This document shows positions 41,958 to 51,240 of a stretch of 61,237 nt of DNA, piece by piece (positions within the stretch are counted from its first letter, which is position 1; every line of letters starts with the position of its first letter). The DNA is from Eggerthellaceae bacterium (GTDB taxonomy: Bacteria > Actinomycetota > Coriobacteriia > Coriobacteriales > Eggerthellaceae), in contig JAFRJC010000094.1 in the NCBI GenBank assembly GCA_017432445.1, positions 1-61,237 of the forward strand, in the 5' to 3' direction. The position numbers and the translations under genes were made by a program. A model generated the notes under the pieces. It worked only from the letters and a program-made list of their open reading frames with translations. It ran no database searches and was not told the origin of the DNA.

Positions 41958-43439
41958 CTATTCACCCGGCATATGGCCGACAGCGTTCTCGACCATGTCG
42001 CGAATCTTCGCAGCAAGTGCCGGCTCCAGCGGCTCGCACTCGTGGTTCTCGATGATGTCGCGAACCTTCTCGTTTGCGACCTGCTTGAGCGTCTTTCCAC
42101 CCTTGCTCTCCCAGATCTCGCGAGCGCCACGCTCGACGAGACGGGTCTGGTAGTCGACGCGCGAGTTCTTCGGCTCGAAGACGCTGTCGTCCGGCTCCTC
42201 GGGAATCTCTGCCGGCTCGAAACGTCCGCCAGGACCCTCGTCCTCAATCTCTTCGAGATCAAGGGTCTTCGCGTTGACCTCAATACCAGCCGTGATACGG
42301 CGAGCCATGCCCAAAACCTCGTCGGCGATGACGACCAGGTCGAGGTTGGAGGTGGTGCCGTACTCGGCATAGCCGGTGTCGTGGTTCAAGTTAGCGCCGG
42401 ACATGTTGGTCATAGCCATGGACAGGGCGGCTTCAACGCCAGCCTGCTCGTCGATGACGCAGGTGTCGGTGCAGCCAGCGGTACCGAACATCGGAACCTT
42501 GAGGTAATGCGCAACGTCAGCAAGACCAGCAAGCATGAGGTCGAGCTCGGGAGCGCCATACGAGAAGATCGTGGAGCCCATGTCGAGGACCGTGTAAACG
42601 CCGCCCATGATGAACGGGGAGCCCTCGCGTGCGCACTGACCCAGAACCAGGCCAGACAGGGACTCGCACAGACCCTGGACCATAACGCCAGCCAGCGTAG
42701 CCGGAGCGGTACCGCCAGCCATGATGCACGGGGTGTAGATGGTGGGCAGCATCTTGCGAGCGCCGTAGACCATCTTCTGCGCGGCTTCGCGGCAGTGGAC
42801 GCCCGGGGAAATGGGCTCAGCATAGAGGCAGATGAACGGATGGTTGCGGAGTTCTTCCTCACCACCGGCGATGACCTCGGCCATCTTGATGTTGTCTTCC
42901 TGACCATACTGGTCGTTGCACACGGTGATGATCGGCTTGTCGGTGTTCAGCACCATCTGCTCGAACTCGTGACGGTCGGAGAGCAGCAGCGGCACGTCCT
43001 GAACGATGCCCAGCGACATGGCGTAGTCGATGTTGGGCAGGGCGTCGAGGACCTTGGTGGCCCAGCAAACGCTCTGACGCGTGGCGCGATGGCGCTCTTC
43101 GGTGTAGGGGTTACGGGTGAACGGGGTGCAGGGGCCCGAACCGAAGTATGCATTGCCGCCCTCAAGGAAGAGCTCGCGCTCGCCGGTGCGGCTGTTGCAC
43201 AGAACGATGTGCTTCTGGCATGTCTGCAGAGCACGCTCGGTGATGTGCGGCGGGATGTGCGCGATGATGCCGTCGATGGTGCAGCCGGCCTTGCGCAGGA
43301 TCTCGAGAGACTCTTCGTCGTGATACTCGGTGCCGGTCAGCCACATGGCCTCCTCAGCAGCGAAGATCAGTTCGCGAATCTGGTCTTCCGAGAAGACGTT
43401 CATTTTTACGCCAGTGTTGGCGAGAAGGTTTGTTCTCAT
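41958..43439 (-). CDS. MttB family methyltransferase, non-pyrrolysine (2)
   Basis: The 493-residue protein opens MRTNLLANTGVKMNVFSED, with ATG at 43439. It shares the MttB barrel pattern, for example GAPELDLMLAGLADVAHYL and GCTDTCVIDEQAGVEAALS. The frame has no amber codon. It follows the third MttB gene by 15 bases. It is clearly divergent from both other MttB proteins in the window, so the two clustered copies may use different amines or act in sequence on one amine. The C-terminal GHMPGE is an ordinary end. Confidence 0.88.
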   Translation of the reverse strand: MRTNLLANTGVKMNVFSEDQIRELIFAAEEAMWLTGTEYHDEESLEILRKAGCTIDGIIAHIPPHITERALQTCQKHIVLCNSRTGERELFLEGGNAYFGSGPCTPFTRNPYTEERHRATRQSVCWATKVLDALPNIDYAMSLGIVQDVPLLLSDRHEFEQMVLNTDKPIITVCNDQYGQEDNIKMAEVIAGGEEELRNHPFICLYAEPISPGVHCREAAQKMVYGARKMLPTIYTPCIMAGGTAPATLAGVMVQGLCESLSGLVLGQCAREGSPFIMGGVYTVLDMGSTIFSYGAPELDLMLAGLADVAHYLKVPMFGTAGCTDTCVIDEQAGVEAALSMAMTNMSGANLNHDTGYAEYGTTSNLDLVVIADEVLGMARRITAGIEVNAKTLDLEEIEDEGPGGRFEPAEIPEEPDDSVFEPKNSRVDYQTRLVERGAREIWESKGGKTLKQVANEKVRDIIENHECEPLEPALAAKIRDMVENAVGHMPGE

Positions 43440-43454
43440 TCTGTAGTCTCCTTA

Positions 43455-44906
43455 CTAACCGGCAATTTTGTCGAGCTCGGCAACCACGTCGTCCTTGAGC
43501 GCCTTGGGCGAGTAAGCGACCAGGAGGCTCTTGGTCTTGTTCATCGTACGCTGACCCAAGGTGAGGGATCCCTCAGCAGCCCAGTCGTCGATACGCTTGC
43601 GGTTCATGAGCGTGGGCCAGAACTGCTCGCTACGGAAGTAGTAGCGGGTGTGCTTGGTTGCCAGGTAGTTGCCAGCGGGCTGGACGTACTCGATGACGCC
43701 GCGGGCGAGGCGATCCTCGTCCATCTCGACGCCGCGCATGATGCGCTCGGTCTCGCAAGCCATCTCGTCAACGAGGACGAGCAGGTTCGGGTTGGAAGCG
43801 AGGCCGCTCTCGAAGACGCCAGCGCCAGCGATGACGTTGGTGCCTGCAACGCCAGCGCACAGGGTCGAAAGCGCAGACTCGAGGCCGAGCTGAGCGTCGG
43901 AGATCTTCGAATCGGTGGCACCGCCGAAGCCGTACGACGGGATGCGCAGGTAGCGCAGGATGTTGGCGAAACCGCCACCCAGGAGGCTGACCTCAGGAGA
44001 GCCCACAGGATGCAGCTCGTTGACGGTGTCGTTGTTGGTGAAGAAACCGCCGGTGATGAACGGAGTACCCTCAGAGACGAGCTGGGAGAGAACGAGAGCT
44101 GCGAACGAGTTCGCAAGAGCGACGATCATGACGCCAGCGCTCTCGGCAGGAGCCGTGAAGCCGGAGACGAGCTCGTTGGAAACGATGACCGGCAGGCGCT
44201 TCTCGGCAGCAAACGTGATAACCTCGAGAGCATCAGCGCTGAGCTGCAGCGGCTCTTCGATGGAAACATGCAGAGCGACGAACGGGTCGAACGCCAGCTC
44301 CTTGGCGCAACCCTTGACAGCAACAGCCATATCGTAGATGGGCTGAGCCTGAGCGAGGCCCCTCACATGCTGGACGATCGGCTTGGTCGTGGTCTTGACC
44401 AGGGTCTTGAATGCGTAAACCTCAGCCATGGCCTCGTCAACGTCGGTCGGGAAACCGCCCTGGGTTGCGAAATCGATGTTGGGAAGCATCTGAGCGAGCT
44501 TACCGAATTCCTCGACATCAGCCAAGGTGAACGGACGCTTCTCTTCCTTCTCCTGATCGTAGTACTCGGTGGGGGTGTAGCCAGCTCCCCAATGAGCCTC
44601 GTTGTTCTCGAGCATCATCGCGCGGTTGCCCTTGCGGTCGCACAGGGTGACACGGCTGGGGGCATTGCGAAGAGCCCATTGAATCTTCGTGGACGGGATG
44701 CGTACGCGCGAACCGTCGACCAAGCAGCCGGCCTCTTCGAAGACCTTGACAGCAGCTTCGCTGAGAACCTCAACACCGGTGCGCTCGAGGAGCTCCTCTG
44801 CGGTGCTCACGATGGCCTCGCACTGATCGTCGGTCAGCATCTGCCAGAAAAGGTGCTGCTGCACTTGGAATCCGGCGGTGGTGTACAAACTTCTTGTCCT
44901 ATACAC
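43455..44906 (-). CDS. MttB family methyltransferase, non-pyrrolysine (3)
   Basis: The 483-residue protein carries MttB features such as GGATDSKISDAQLGLESALSTL and WGAGYTPTEYYDQEKEEKRP. It has no amber codon. The gene starts behind AAAGGAGGAAA, 35 bases after the corrinoid protein gene, the usual MttC-MttB order. It is probably the direct partner of that corrinoid protein. Substrate unknown; the BCCT carrier upstream suggests a betaine-like quaternary amine. Confidence 0.9.
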   Translation of the reverse strand: MYRTRSLYTTAGFQVQQHLFWQMLTDDQCEAIVSTAEELLERTGVEVLSEAAVKVFEEAGCLVDGSRVRIPSTKIQWALRNAPSRVTLCDRKGNRAMMLENNEAHWGAGYTPTEYYDQEKEEKRPFTLADVEEFGKLAQMLPNIDFATQGGFPTDVDEAMAEVYAFKTLVKTTTKPIVQHVRGLAQAQPIYDMAVAVKGCAKELAFDPFVALHVSIEEPLQLSADALEVITFAAEKRLPVIVSNELVSGFTAPAESAGVMIVALANSFAALVLSQLVSEGTPFITGGFFTNNDTVNELHPVGSPEVSLLGGGFANILRYLRIPSYGFGGATDSKISDAQLGLESALSTLCAGVAGTNVIAGAGVFESGLASNPNLLVLVDEMACETERIMRGVEMDEDRLARGVIEYVQPAGNYLATKHTRYYFRSEQFWPTLMNRKRIDDWAAEGSLTLGQRTMNKTKSLLVAYSPKALKDDVVAELDKIAG

Positions 44907-44941
44907 TCTTTCCTCCTTTTACTAGGAACCGTTTTTACAGG

Positions 44942-45583
44942 CTATGCCGCACCTACGAGAGACTTGGCAAGGTCCGCCGCGCTGACGGCGTCGGGCGAGT
45001 AGCCGTCGGCCGCGATTTCGTCCGCGAAGTCCTGAGACACGGGAGCGCCACCGATGATGACCTTAACCTGGTCACGCAGGCCCTCTTCCTTGAGAAGCTC
45101 GATGGTGTCCTTCATGTGGAGCATGGTGGTGGTCAGAAGTGCGGACATACCGATGATGTCAGGATGGAGTTCCTTGACGTCTTCGACGATCTTCTCGGGA
45201 GCAACGTCAACGCCACCGTTGATGACGTTGAAGCCAGCGCCTTCGAGCATCATGATGACGAGGTTCTTGCCGATGTCATGCAGGTCAGCCTTAACCGTGC
45301 ACATGTACACGGTGCCGAGGGACTGGATATCTTCGTGAGCGATGAGCGGCTTGACGAGCTCAACGCCAGCGGACATGGCCTCAGCGGCTGCCATGACGTC
45401 GGGCACGAACATCGTGCCAGCCTTGAACTGAACGCCAACCTCGCTCATGCCACCCATGAGACCCTGGTTGATGATGTCGAGCGGAGCCTCGCCCGCGTCG
45501 AGCAGCTTCTGGCTGAGTTTCTTTGCTTTCCTGCTGTCACCGTCAAATACTGCTTGTGCCAAATCTTCAATCGTTGCTGCCAT
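44942..45583 (-). CDS. Corrinoid methyl-carrier protein (MttC/MtgC-like)
   Basis: The 213-residue protein has an N-terminal helical cap (about 1-85) and a B12-binding Rossmann domain. The lower axial ligand lies in DLHDIGKNL (His about 102). SALLTTTM (about 147-154), VIIGGAPVS and DGYSPDAVSAA complete the pattern. It carries the methyl group between MttB enzymes and the tetrahydrofolate methyltransferase. The ATG at 45583 follows AAGGAGGTC; the frame extends 11 codons further. It is the only corrinoid carrier in the window. Confidence 0.95.
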   Translation of the reverse strand: MAATIEDLAQAVFDGDSRKAKKLSQKLLDAGEAPLDIINQGLMGGMSEVGVQFKAGTMFVPDVMAAAEAMSAGVELVKPLIAHEDIQSLGTVYMCTVKADLHDIGKNLVIMMLEGAGFNVINGGVDVAPEKIVEDVKELHPDIIGMSALLTTTMLHMKDTIELLKEEGLRDQVKVIIGGAPVSQDFADEIAADGYSPDAVSAADLAKSLVGAA

Positions 45584-45741
45584 GTGGACCTCCTTCAATA
45601 GACTCATGGCTACCATAAAAAAATCTTATGGGTACTACCCTCTTTAGGCTAGGAATTCGCTGCTTCTTTGAGTTTTGAAAACTTGCCTGTGTCACTTATT
45701 TGTAGGATTAATTTTCCATCCTGCAATGGTTGAAAAAGAAC

Positions 45742-45777
45742 AAGCTCCGACCAGCTAAAACGTGCTGGCCGGAGCTT
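45742..45777 (-). terminator. Terminator downstream of the BCCT gene
   Basis: AAGCTCCGACCAGC pairs with GCTGGCCGGAGCTT except for one mismatch, around an 8-base loop. On the minus strand it is followed by TGTTCTTTTTC. It separates BCCT transcription from the corrinoid operon. Confidence 0.7.
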
Positions 45778-45793
45778 TTGAAGTCATTAGAGG

Positions 45794-47386
45794 CTACGAG
45801 GCCGCTTCAGCTTCGGGCAAGGCGGCATCACCTGATGCCTCTCCCCCAGCGTCTTCGGCAGGTTTACCAACCTTCTCGCGCGAAAGCGCGATGGGTATTG
45901 CGAACATTACCGCGATCATGACGAAGATGAACGGGAAGGCCGATGCAATCGACATGGTCTGCAGCGGCTTGAGGCCACCGGCGAGCAGCATGCCAACAGC
46001 GGTGATGGACTGGATGATGCCCCAGAGCAGCATCTTGGTCTTCGGCGGGTTCTGAACGCCCTCGGACGTGAGCATCGAGAGAGCAAACGTACCGGAATTA
46101 GCGGACGTGATGAAGAATGTGCAAATCAGGACCACGGCGATGATCGAGATCAGGAAGCCGAGCGGATACTCGCCGAACGTGACGAACAGGCCAACTTCAG
46201 GCTGTGCCGAAACAGCAGTCAGCTGATCGAAAGTGAAGGTGCCGTTGTAGAACAGGCTCAGGCCCATGGAACCGAGAACCGAGCACCAAACGATGGACAC
46301 GATGGACGGAACGAGCATAACGCCTGCGATGAATTCGCGGATGGTGCGGCCCTTGGAAATACGAGCAACGAACATGCCAACGAACGGAGCCCATGCGATC
46401 CACCATGCCCAGTAGAACACACGCCAACCGAGCGACCAGCTGTTGTCGCCATAGGCGGTGAGCAACAACGAGTCTTGCATGAAGTTCTGCATATATGCGC
46501 CAAAGCCGCCGACGAGGTTGTTGAGCTGGTCGACCGTCGGGCCGAGGATGAAGCACAGCACCAGGAGAACCACGGCGAGCGTCAGGTTGATGTTACCGAC
46601 GGTCGCAATACCCTTGTCGATACCCGCAACGGCGGTGCCGATGTAGATGACAGAAATGATGGCGATGATGATGATGCCAGTAGCAATCCCATCGGGAATG
46701 CCGAACATATGGTGCAGGCCAGCGGCGATCTGCATGGCGCCCAAACCGAGCGACGTGACGATGCCGGCGACCGTGGCGAACACCGCAAGGATGTCCACGA
46801 TCTTGCCGAGGGCGCCCTTCGTGTTCTTCTCGCCGATGAGCGGCTCGAGAACATAACTAACGAGCTGCGGCTTCTTCAGACGGAAGCTCGTGTACGCAAG
46901 GCCGAGGCCCATGACGGCAAAAATCGCCCACGCGTGGAAGCCCCAGTCCATGAACGTGGAACGCATTGCGAACATAGCTGCCGTGTCGGTACCGGCCTCG
47001 ATGCCAGCCATGGGAGCAGCCATGTGGCAGATGGGCTCGGAAACACTCCAGAACATAAGGCCAATGCCCATGCCGCACCCGAACAGCATGGCGAACCAGG
47101 TGAGGGTGCTGTACTCAGGCTTGGAATCGTCGTCGCCCAGCTTGATCTTGCCATATTTGCTCGCAGCGACTGCGATGCTGAAGATGACAAAAGCCAAAAC
47201 CGACAACAGATAGAGCCAACCGAACTTTTCCTCCAGGAAATTGAGAACCGCGCCGGAAACGATCGCGAAGTTCTCGTTGAACACGACTGCCCAAAGGGCA
47301 ATCGCCAAGCAGATGATCAGCGAGATGATGAAGACTGGATTCCAGAACTTCAACTGCTTGCCGTCACCACTCCCTTTCTCTTCCAT
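45794..47386 (-). CDS. BCCT family betaine/carnitine/choline transporter (2)
   Basis: The 530-residue protein starts at the ATG at 47386, preceded by AAAGGGGAAG; the frame extends 20 codons further without support. It has about twelve hydrophobic segments, with WRVFYWAWWIAWAPF and GCGMGIGLMFW. It is related to the carrier at 1725-3260. It lies upstream of, and on the same strand as, the corrinoid operon, and is divergent from the PocR-AraC regulator. It probably imports the quaternary amine used by the cluster. Confidence 0.93.
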   Translation of the reverse strand: MEEKGSGDGKQLKFWNPVFIISLIICLAIALWAVVFNENFAIVSGAVLNFLEEKFGWLYLLSVLAFVIFSIAVAASKYGKIKLGDDDSKPEYSTLTWFAMLFGCGMGIGLMFWSVSEPICHMAAPMAGIEAGTDTAAMFAMRSTFMDWGFHAWAIFAVMGLGLAYTSFRLKKPQLVSYVLEPLIGEKNTKGALGKIVDILAVFATVAGIVTSLGLGAMQIAAGLHHMFGIPDGIATGIIIIAIISVIYIGTAVAGIDKGIATVGNINLTLAVVLLVLCFILGPTVDQLNNLVGGFGAYMQNFMQDSLLLTAYGDNSWSLGWRVFYWAWWIAWAPFVGMFVARISKGRTIREFIAGVMLVPSIVSIVWCSVLGSMGLSLFYNGTFTFDQLTAVSAQPEVGLFVTFGEYPLGFLISIIAVVLICTFFITSANSGTFALSMLTSEGVQNPPKTKMLLWGIIQSITAVGMLLAGGLKPLQTMSIASAFPFIFVMIAVMFAIPIALSREKVGKPAEDAGGEASGDAALPEAEAAS

Positions 47387-47794
47387 TTCTTCCCCTTTCG
47401 TAGACGACGGTGCCGACAAGCGGGATAGCATTAGTTTGCCTTTCATTCAAGCCCGCCTCATAAGGGCAATCTGGGGCAATTCCAACCTAAAAGATGCCTT
47501 ATATGCTGAAACTCGCCCTTACCAGTCGGGTTTGGATATACGTGCACTAACGCAAGCCCAATACGGCAATTCGGAAGATATCGAAGAAACAAATTTGCTG
47601 ATAGTAATTGGAAACCTCAATGATTTGGGCAGAATATGGGAAAATTGAATGAAAGCGATTAATAAATTAATCCGCATTTGTGAATTGTTTTTTTCTATGA
47701 AAAAAGTGATATCCTTACTCATGGTGCCGTCAATTGCACATTCATGGATTCTTGACCATTGTTTGGCTGGCAATGCTAGGAGGGCTTCTTTCAT
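47387..47794. other. 408-base divergent control region of BCCT and PocR-AraC genes
   Basis: The region is AT-rich next to the regulator, including a long T tract near 47689-47696. It holds no supported gene. An open frame that enters from the BCCT side lacks a ribosome site and is treated as a shadow. It should contain both promoters and the regulator's binding sites, but I see no clear repeat pair. Confidence 0.5.
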
Positions 47795-48700
47795 ATGAGC
47801 GATAGCGTTGCCATAATCGAGCGCCTTCATGCAACGGGACATGTTCTGAGCACCTCAATCGGATTTAGCTGTTCTATCGTCGGCCCCGAACGGGAAATAA
47901 CGCTCGAGATGCCGCCGAACCACGTCGGCGCATGCTACTGCAAACGGCTCGAAGCACTAACCGGCGAAGAACGCAATATCGATCACCTGTTCTCGCATCG
48001 CGATCAAGTATCTAAGAATGTGGGAAACAAGGCCTATTCCGTGTACCACTGCCCCTACGGCCTTGCCAACATCATCGTCCCCGCATTCGACGGCAACACC
48101 TTCGTCGCCGCACTGCAAATCGGCCCGATCAGAACATCTCCCGCCGACGAGCTTCTTCTCAACCAGCATCTGCTTGAGAAGGGCGTCTCGGGAGAAAAGC
48201 TCGACAGCATCAAACAATTTCTCGAGCAGCTTCCCTATGGCAGTATCTCGTATGTGATGGACATCGCGAAACTCGCCAGCACGCTCATAACTGACGAAGA
48301 CCTCGATTTCCGATCGAAGAGCCTCGAATCGGATATTGACAGCTCCGAGGTCACTTTCGATATCGACGACGACCTCGTCTGCTCCATCCAGCAATACATT
48401 GTCGAAAACTTCACGGATAACGACATGTCTCTCGACCTGGTGGCCAAGCACGTGTACGTGCATCCATCATATATAAGCCGCATTTTCTCCCAGCAGTTCA
48501 ACACGCCGTTCAGAACCTACATCAACGGGCTTCGTGTCAACCTTGCCTCTGAGCTTCTGGACACGACCGACAAGAGCATCGGCGATATATGCCATGACGT
48601 CGGCTTCTCGGACCACAGCTATTTCAACCGCGTGTTCAAGAGCATCCGCGGCCTGACGCCCAGCGAGTATCGCAACCGCGCGCGTGACGGGAAACGCTAA
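47795..48700 (+). CDS. AraC family regulator with N-terminal PocR sensory domain
   Basis: The 301-residue protein has a PocR domain at about residues 10-165, with the cysteine-rich phrases GACYCKRLE and YHCPYGLANIIVP, typical of small-molecule or redox sensing. A double helix-turn-helix of the AraC type ends it (about 195-297), with SYISRIFSQQF and DHSYFNRVFKS. The ATG follows AGGAGGG. It diverges from the BCCT-corrinoid cluster. It is therefore the likely activator, responding to a quaternary amine or related metabolite. Confidence 0.9.
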   Translation: MSDSVAIIERLHATGHVLSTSIGFSCSIVGPEREITLEMPPNHVGACYCKRLEALTGEERNIDHLFSHRDQVSKNVGNKAYSVYHCPYGLANIIVPAFDGNTFVAALQIGPIRTSPADELLLNQHLLEKGVSGEKLDSIKQFLEQLPYGSISYVMDIAKLASTLITDEDLDFRSKSLESDIDSSEVTFDIDDDLVCSIQQYIVENFTDNDMSLDLVAKHVYVHPSYISRIFSQQFNTPFRTYINGLRVNLASELLDTTDKSIGDICHDVGFSDHSYFNRVFKSIRGLTPSEYRNRARDGKR

Positions 48701-49249
48701 TCTAGCTAATCGACCATCATCTCAAGGAGTATTGTCAGTTCATCGACATGCTAATGAACTGTCTTCTATTATCAATAAATAATAGTGTATATAGTCTAAT
48801 ACATAAAATGATTTTATGACATAACCGCAGGTCAGAATAGGAATTCTTGAAACTTTGGCTCTAGGTAAATCTTGCTCAAGATTTATTATTATGGATTTTT
48901 TCAATTGCATTGGATTGCATGTTTCAACAGGCCTTTCTCGCAATCGCGCCTTTCCGCGTCGCAGAATCGAGGTTACGTGGTACAGTCGAACGCGTAGGAT
49001 GCTCCAGTGCGACTATTGCGCAACTGCATCGCGTTGCAAAGATGCAAATGCTACCATTTACGCATTTCATTAGGGATTTTAATAGTGATTTAAAAAGCTG
49101 GGGTCTAAAACCGCTTGGGTTTTCTCAAGGGGCTCCCTCAATCAACCTCAAGAATTTACACTATAATATTGCTAGAACTTATTAATTCGCCCTCAATAGA
49201 ATTGCCCCAGAAGGCGATGCACGCCACCCACCACGAAGGAGGTCTCAAC
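48701..49249. other. 549-base AT-rich region upstream of a small gene
   Basis: The region is markedly AT-rich between 48740 and 48910 and again at 49060-49190. Short open frames here lack ribosome sites. A -10-like TATAAT at 49162-49167 is the only promoter element seen. No other feature is supported. Confidence 0.5.
49162..49167 (+). promoter_or_regulatory. -10 element candidate for the 78-residue gene
   Basis: TATAAT occurs 83 bases upstream of the start at 49250. A matching -35 box is not obvious. Confidence 0.35.
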
Positions 49250-49486
49250 ATGAGGTATCATCTGATTGGAATCAACGAGGACACGCGCGAGATCAGCATG
49301 GTTGCTGACGACGACGAGAATTGCATCGTTGTCATCAATGCGGCCGAAGAGGCATGGTCGGGCAAAGAGACCGACATCGAGGTTCTGAACGCCCCGAACG
49401 GCGCAACCGTGTATTACCTGGCTGACGACGGCTCCCGCACCTACAAGAACTACCGCTTCGAGGACGGCAAGGCGATGATCGTCTAA
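49250..49486 (+). CDS. Small acidic protein of unknown function
   Basis: The 78-residue product starts MRYHLIGINEDTREI, behind a strong GAAGGAGGTC, and is followed by a strong terminator. The frame is open further upstream, but the ribosome site fixes this start. It is acidic with no signal peptide or membrane segment. It has one cysteine (ENCIVV) and a C-terminal half with alternating hydrophobic residues that suggests a beta-rich fold. I do not recognise the family. Confidence 0.8.
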   Translation: MRYHLIGINEDTREISMVADDDENCIVVINAAEEAWSGKETDIEVLNAPNGATVYYLADDGSRTYKNYRFEDGKAMIV

Positions 49487-49509
49487 AATCGATTAATTCG
49501 ATACCATGA

Positions 49510-49544
49510 CGGGGGGCTGCCGATGGTAGCCCCCCGCTTTTTTT
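49510..49544 (+). terminator. Terminator of the 78-residue gene
   Basis: A 12-bp stem with one G-T pair (CGGGGGGCTGCC with GGTAGCCCCCCG) is followed by GC and seven T. Confidence 0.92.
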
Positions 49545-49580
49545 GCCAAACATGGCCAAGAAGATTCGCCAAATGTTGCG

Positions 49581-50474
49581 CTAATCTTCGCGCACGATAA
49601 CGGGAAGCCAAGGCAACGAGAGATTCGACCAGTTACGCGGCGGAACGCCGTTGTGAGCGGTAATGTAATAGTCACCTGGTTCATCGAGCGAGAACGTGAC
49701 GATGCCGTTGTCGTCAGTCACGGCCCCCTCGATATCGGTGAGCTCGTATGTCGAGGTGTTAACGACGGCCAGTTGCGATTCCGGAATCGGAGAGACCATG
49801 CGCCGCTCGATGCGGTCCTCGTGGACAAACGGGCCTCCAACCACAAACAAGAAACCCTCGTGCCGAATAGTGATTGGCTCTCCTGGCTCGACCTCGACAA
49901 AACGGGTCCAAGAGCCGTCGGGTGCCATGAAGTACGTGTAGTAATCCATGCCGCGGCTATTGGGAAAACTGAACAGCTCCACGACATCCAGATCGTAGAT
50001 GGGCGTTTCGGCATAGCTTAAACCCCGGAAACCAAAATTGTTGTACTCGCTTTCGGCGTCATAGGCGTATTGCCCGTTGATGACGAAGCACGTATAGATG
50101 CCGGGGAGGCCCATCACGGTCTGCAAGATACCATTTTCATCCACGTCAAGAAGGCAACGGCATTCCTTTTCGGTAAACGCATCGCCATAGATGAGCTCGT
50201 GAGCCTGCGTGATGACGTCGAGCATCGACGGCGCCTTGTCGTACGGGATGCTGTCGTTGTATCCATACCACTCGGCAGAATCGGATCGTATGTCGACAGG
50301 TGCATACGGGATGAACGTGAACCGACCGTCATATTGAACGGAAAGGACGATGCGAGCCGTTGTGGCAACTTGAATGCTGCCAGGCTTCTTGCGAGGGATG
50401 CGCGCGGTCTTCGTCGACCTGCTGAACGCATGCATGATGTAGCGGGAAATGCGGTCATCGGACCCCATGCTCAT
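49581..50474 (-). CDS. Uncharacterised protein, paralogue of 51523-52302
   Basis: The 297-residue protein lacks a signal peptide and looks cytoplasmic. Shared with its paralogue are a central block (DAFT...FVINGQYAYD...GLSY...), the phrase GMDYYTYF, a segment with HEGF...GGPF, and a C-terminal beta-rich block (EGAVTDDNG...DEPGDYYI...LPW). The ING...YD block is faintly like DUF4430, a transcobalamin-related domain; that is a weak impression. Start ATG follows AAAAGGGGAGC. It lies on the same strand as, and downstream of, the MetH-activation-like gene at 50581. Confidence 0.7.
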   Translation of the reverse strand: MSMGSDDRISRYIMHAFSRSTKTARIPRKKPGSIQVATTARIVLSVQYDGRFTFIPYAPVDIRSDSAEWYGYNDSIPYDKAPSMLDVITQAHELIYGDAFTEKECRCLLDVDENGILQTVMGLPGIYTCFVINGQYAYDAESEYNNFGFRGLSYAETPIYDLDVVELFSFPNSRGMDYYTYFMAPDGSWTRFVEVEPGEPITIRHEGFLFVVGGPFVHEDRIERRMVSPIPESQLAVVNTSTYELTDIEGAVTDDNGIVTFSLDEPGDYYITAHNGVPPRNWSNLSLPWLPVIVRED

Positions 50475-50580
50475 TTGGTGCTCCCCTTTTCCATCCTCGT
50501 TGACTGCAAATCATTTCCTACTCAATCATGATCAAAGAGGCTCGTCCTCAACGAGCTCCCCGATCGATCGGGTATCCCAA

Positions 50581-51240
50581 TTAGTGATACGAGACTATGT
50601 CTTGACCTGCGCTCTCGATATCGGGATTGGCGGACGCACCCTTCATGCCGCTAATGGTCATGACTGGCCGCATGAGGCCCGATTCGGAAAACTCGACGCC
50701 AATTTGCGAGGGGTCGAGGATCTTGAACACCTCGTTTTGCAGGTTCAGCTCTAATTCGCCCTCGCCGGGTATCCAGCTTCTGCCGACATGCAACCCGCAT
50801 GCTTGGACACGCTCATCGATAGCAGCCTTGATCCAGCGATGGCAATCCATCGCATAACCGACGCCCCAGGCATCGTAGAACATGCTATCGAACATCGAGT
50901 TTTCCGGATCCTTTGAGAGCTCTTCGTAACCATGGACCGTTATCGCATAAAACACGAGCTCATCGGCACAGCTCAGGACTTCCGCCAGTTGCTGGCTAAC
51001 GAGCACAGCCCCGCCCTGGAGGCGAACTTCGTCTCCTTCGATGCCTTCGATATCCAACGATACGTACATGCCCTTGCAAACGAGGTTTTCGCGGCATTTG
51101 ACGTCGGTGTCCTCAAACACATCATCGAACTGGTCCATGACATCATCGCGATCCATGTGCAGCATTTCGAAAACGCCCTCTTCGGCACCCTGGAGCTCTT
51201 CGATGGGAATGATGCCTATAAACGGTTCGATAACTGCCAT
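50581..51240 (-). CDS. Stand-alone MetH-activation-domain-like protein
   Basis: The 219-residue protein resembles the activation domain of B12-dependent methionine synthase, which binds SAM and helps reactivate cob(II)alamin. Supporting phrases are WGVGYAMDCHRWIKAAIDERV, RSWIPGEGELELNLQNEVF, SQIGVEFSESGLMRPVMT and the final SGMKG. The motif RSWIPGEG replaces the usual RxSPGYGD. The ATG at 51240 follows GAAAGGCG. The longer frame to 51408 is unsupported. In anaerobes such stand-alone proteins may serve MetH or other corrinoid methyl carriers; here the corrinoid cluster lies 5 kb away. Confidence 0.78.
   Translation of the reverse strand: MAVIEPFIGIIPIEELQGAEEGVFEMLHMDRDDVMDQFDDVFEDTDVKCRENLVCKGMYVSLDIEGIEGDEVRLQGGAVLVSQQLAEVLSCADELVFYAITVHGYEELSKDPENSMFDSMFYDAWGVGYAMDCHRWIKAAIDERVQACGLHVGRSWIPGEGELELNLQNEVFKILDPSQIGVEFSESGLMRPVMTISGMKGASANPDIESAGQDIVSYH

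Noticed and set aside
41934..45002. 1022-codon plus-strand frame opposite MttB and corrinoid genes
   Set aside because: Same reason: the complementary strand holds well-supported MttB genes.
47241..47648. 135-codon plus-strand frame in the BCCT/PocR intergenic region
   Set aside because: It begins inside the BCCT gene, lacks a ribosome site and has no recognisable domain.
48855..49185. Small frames of 72 and 91 codons in the AT-rich region
   Set aside because: No ribosome sites, overlapping frames with odd composition, and better explanations as intergenic DNA.
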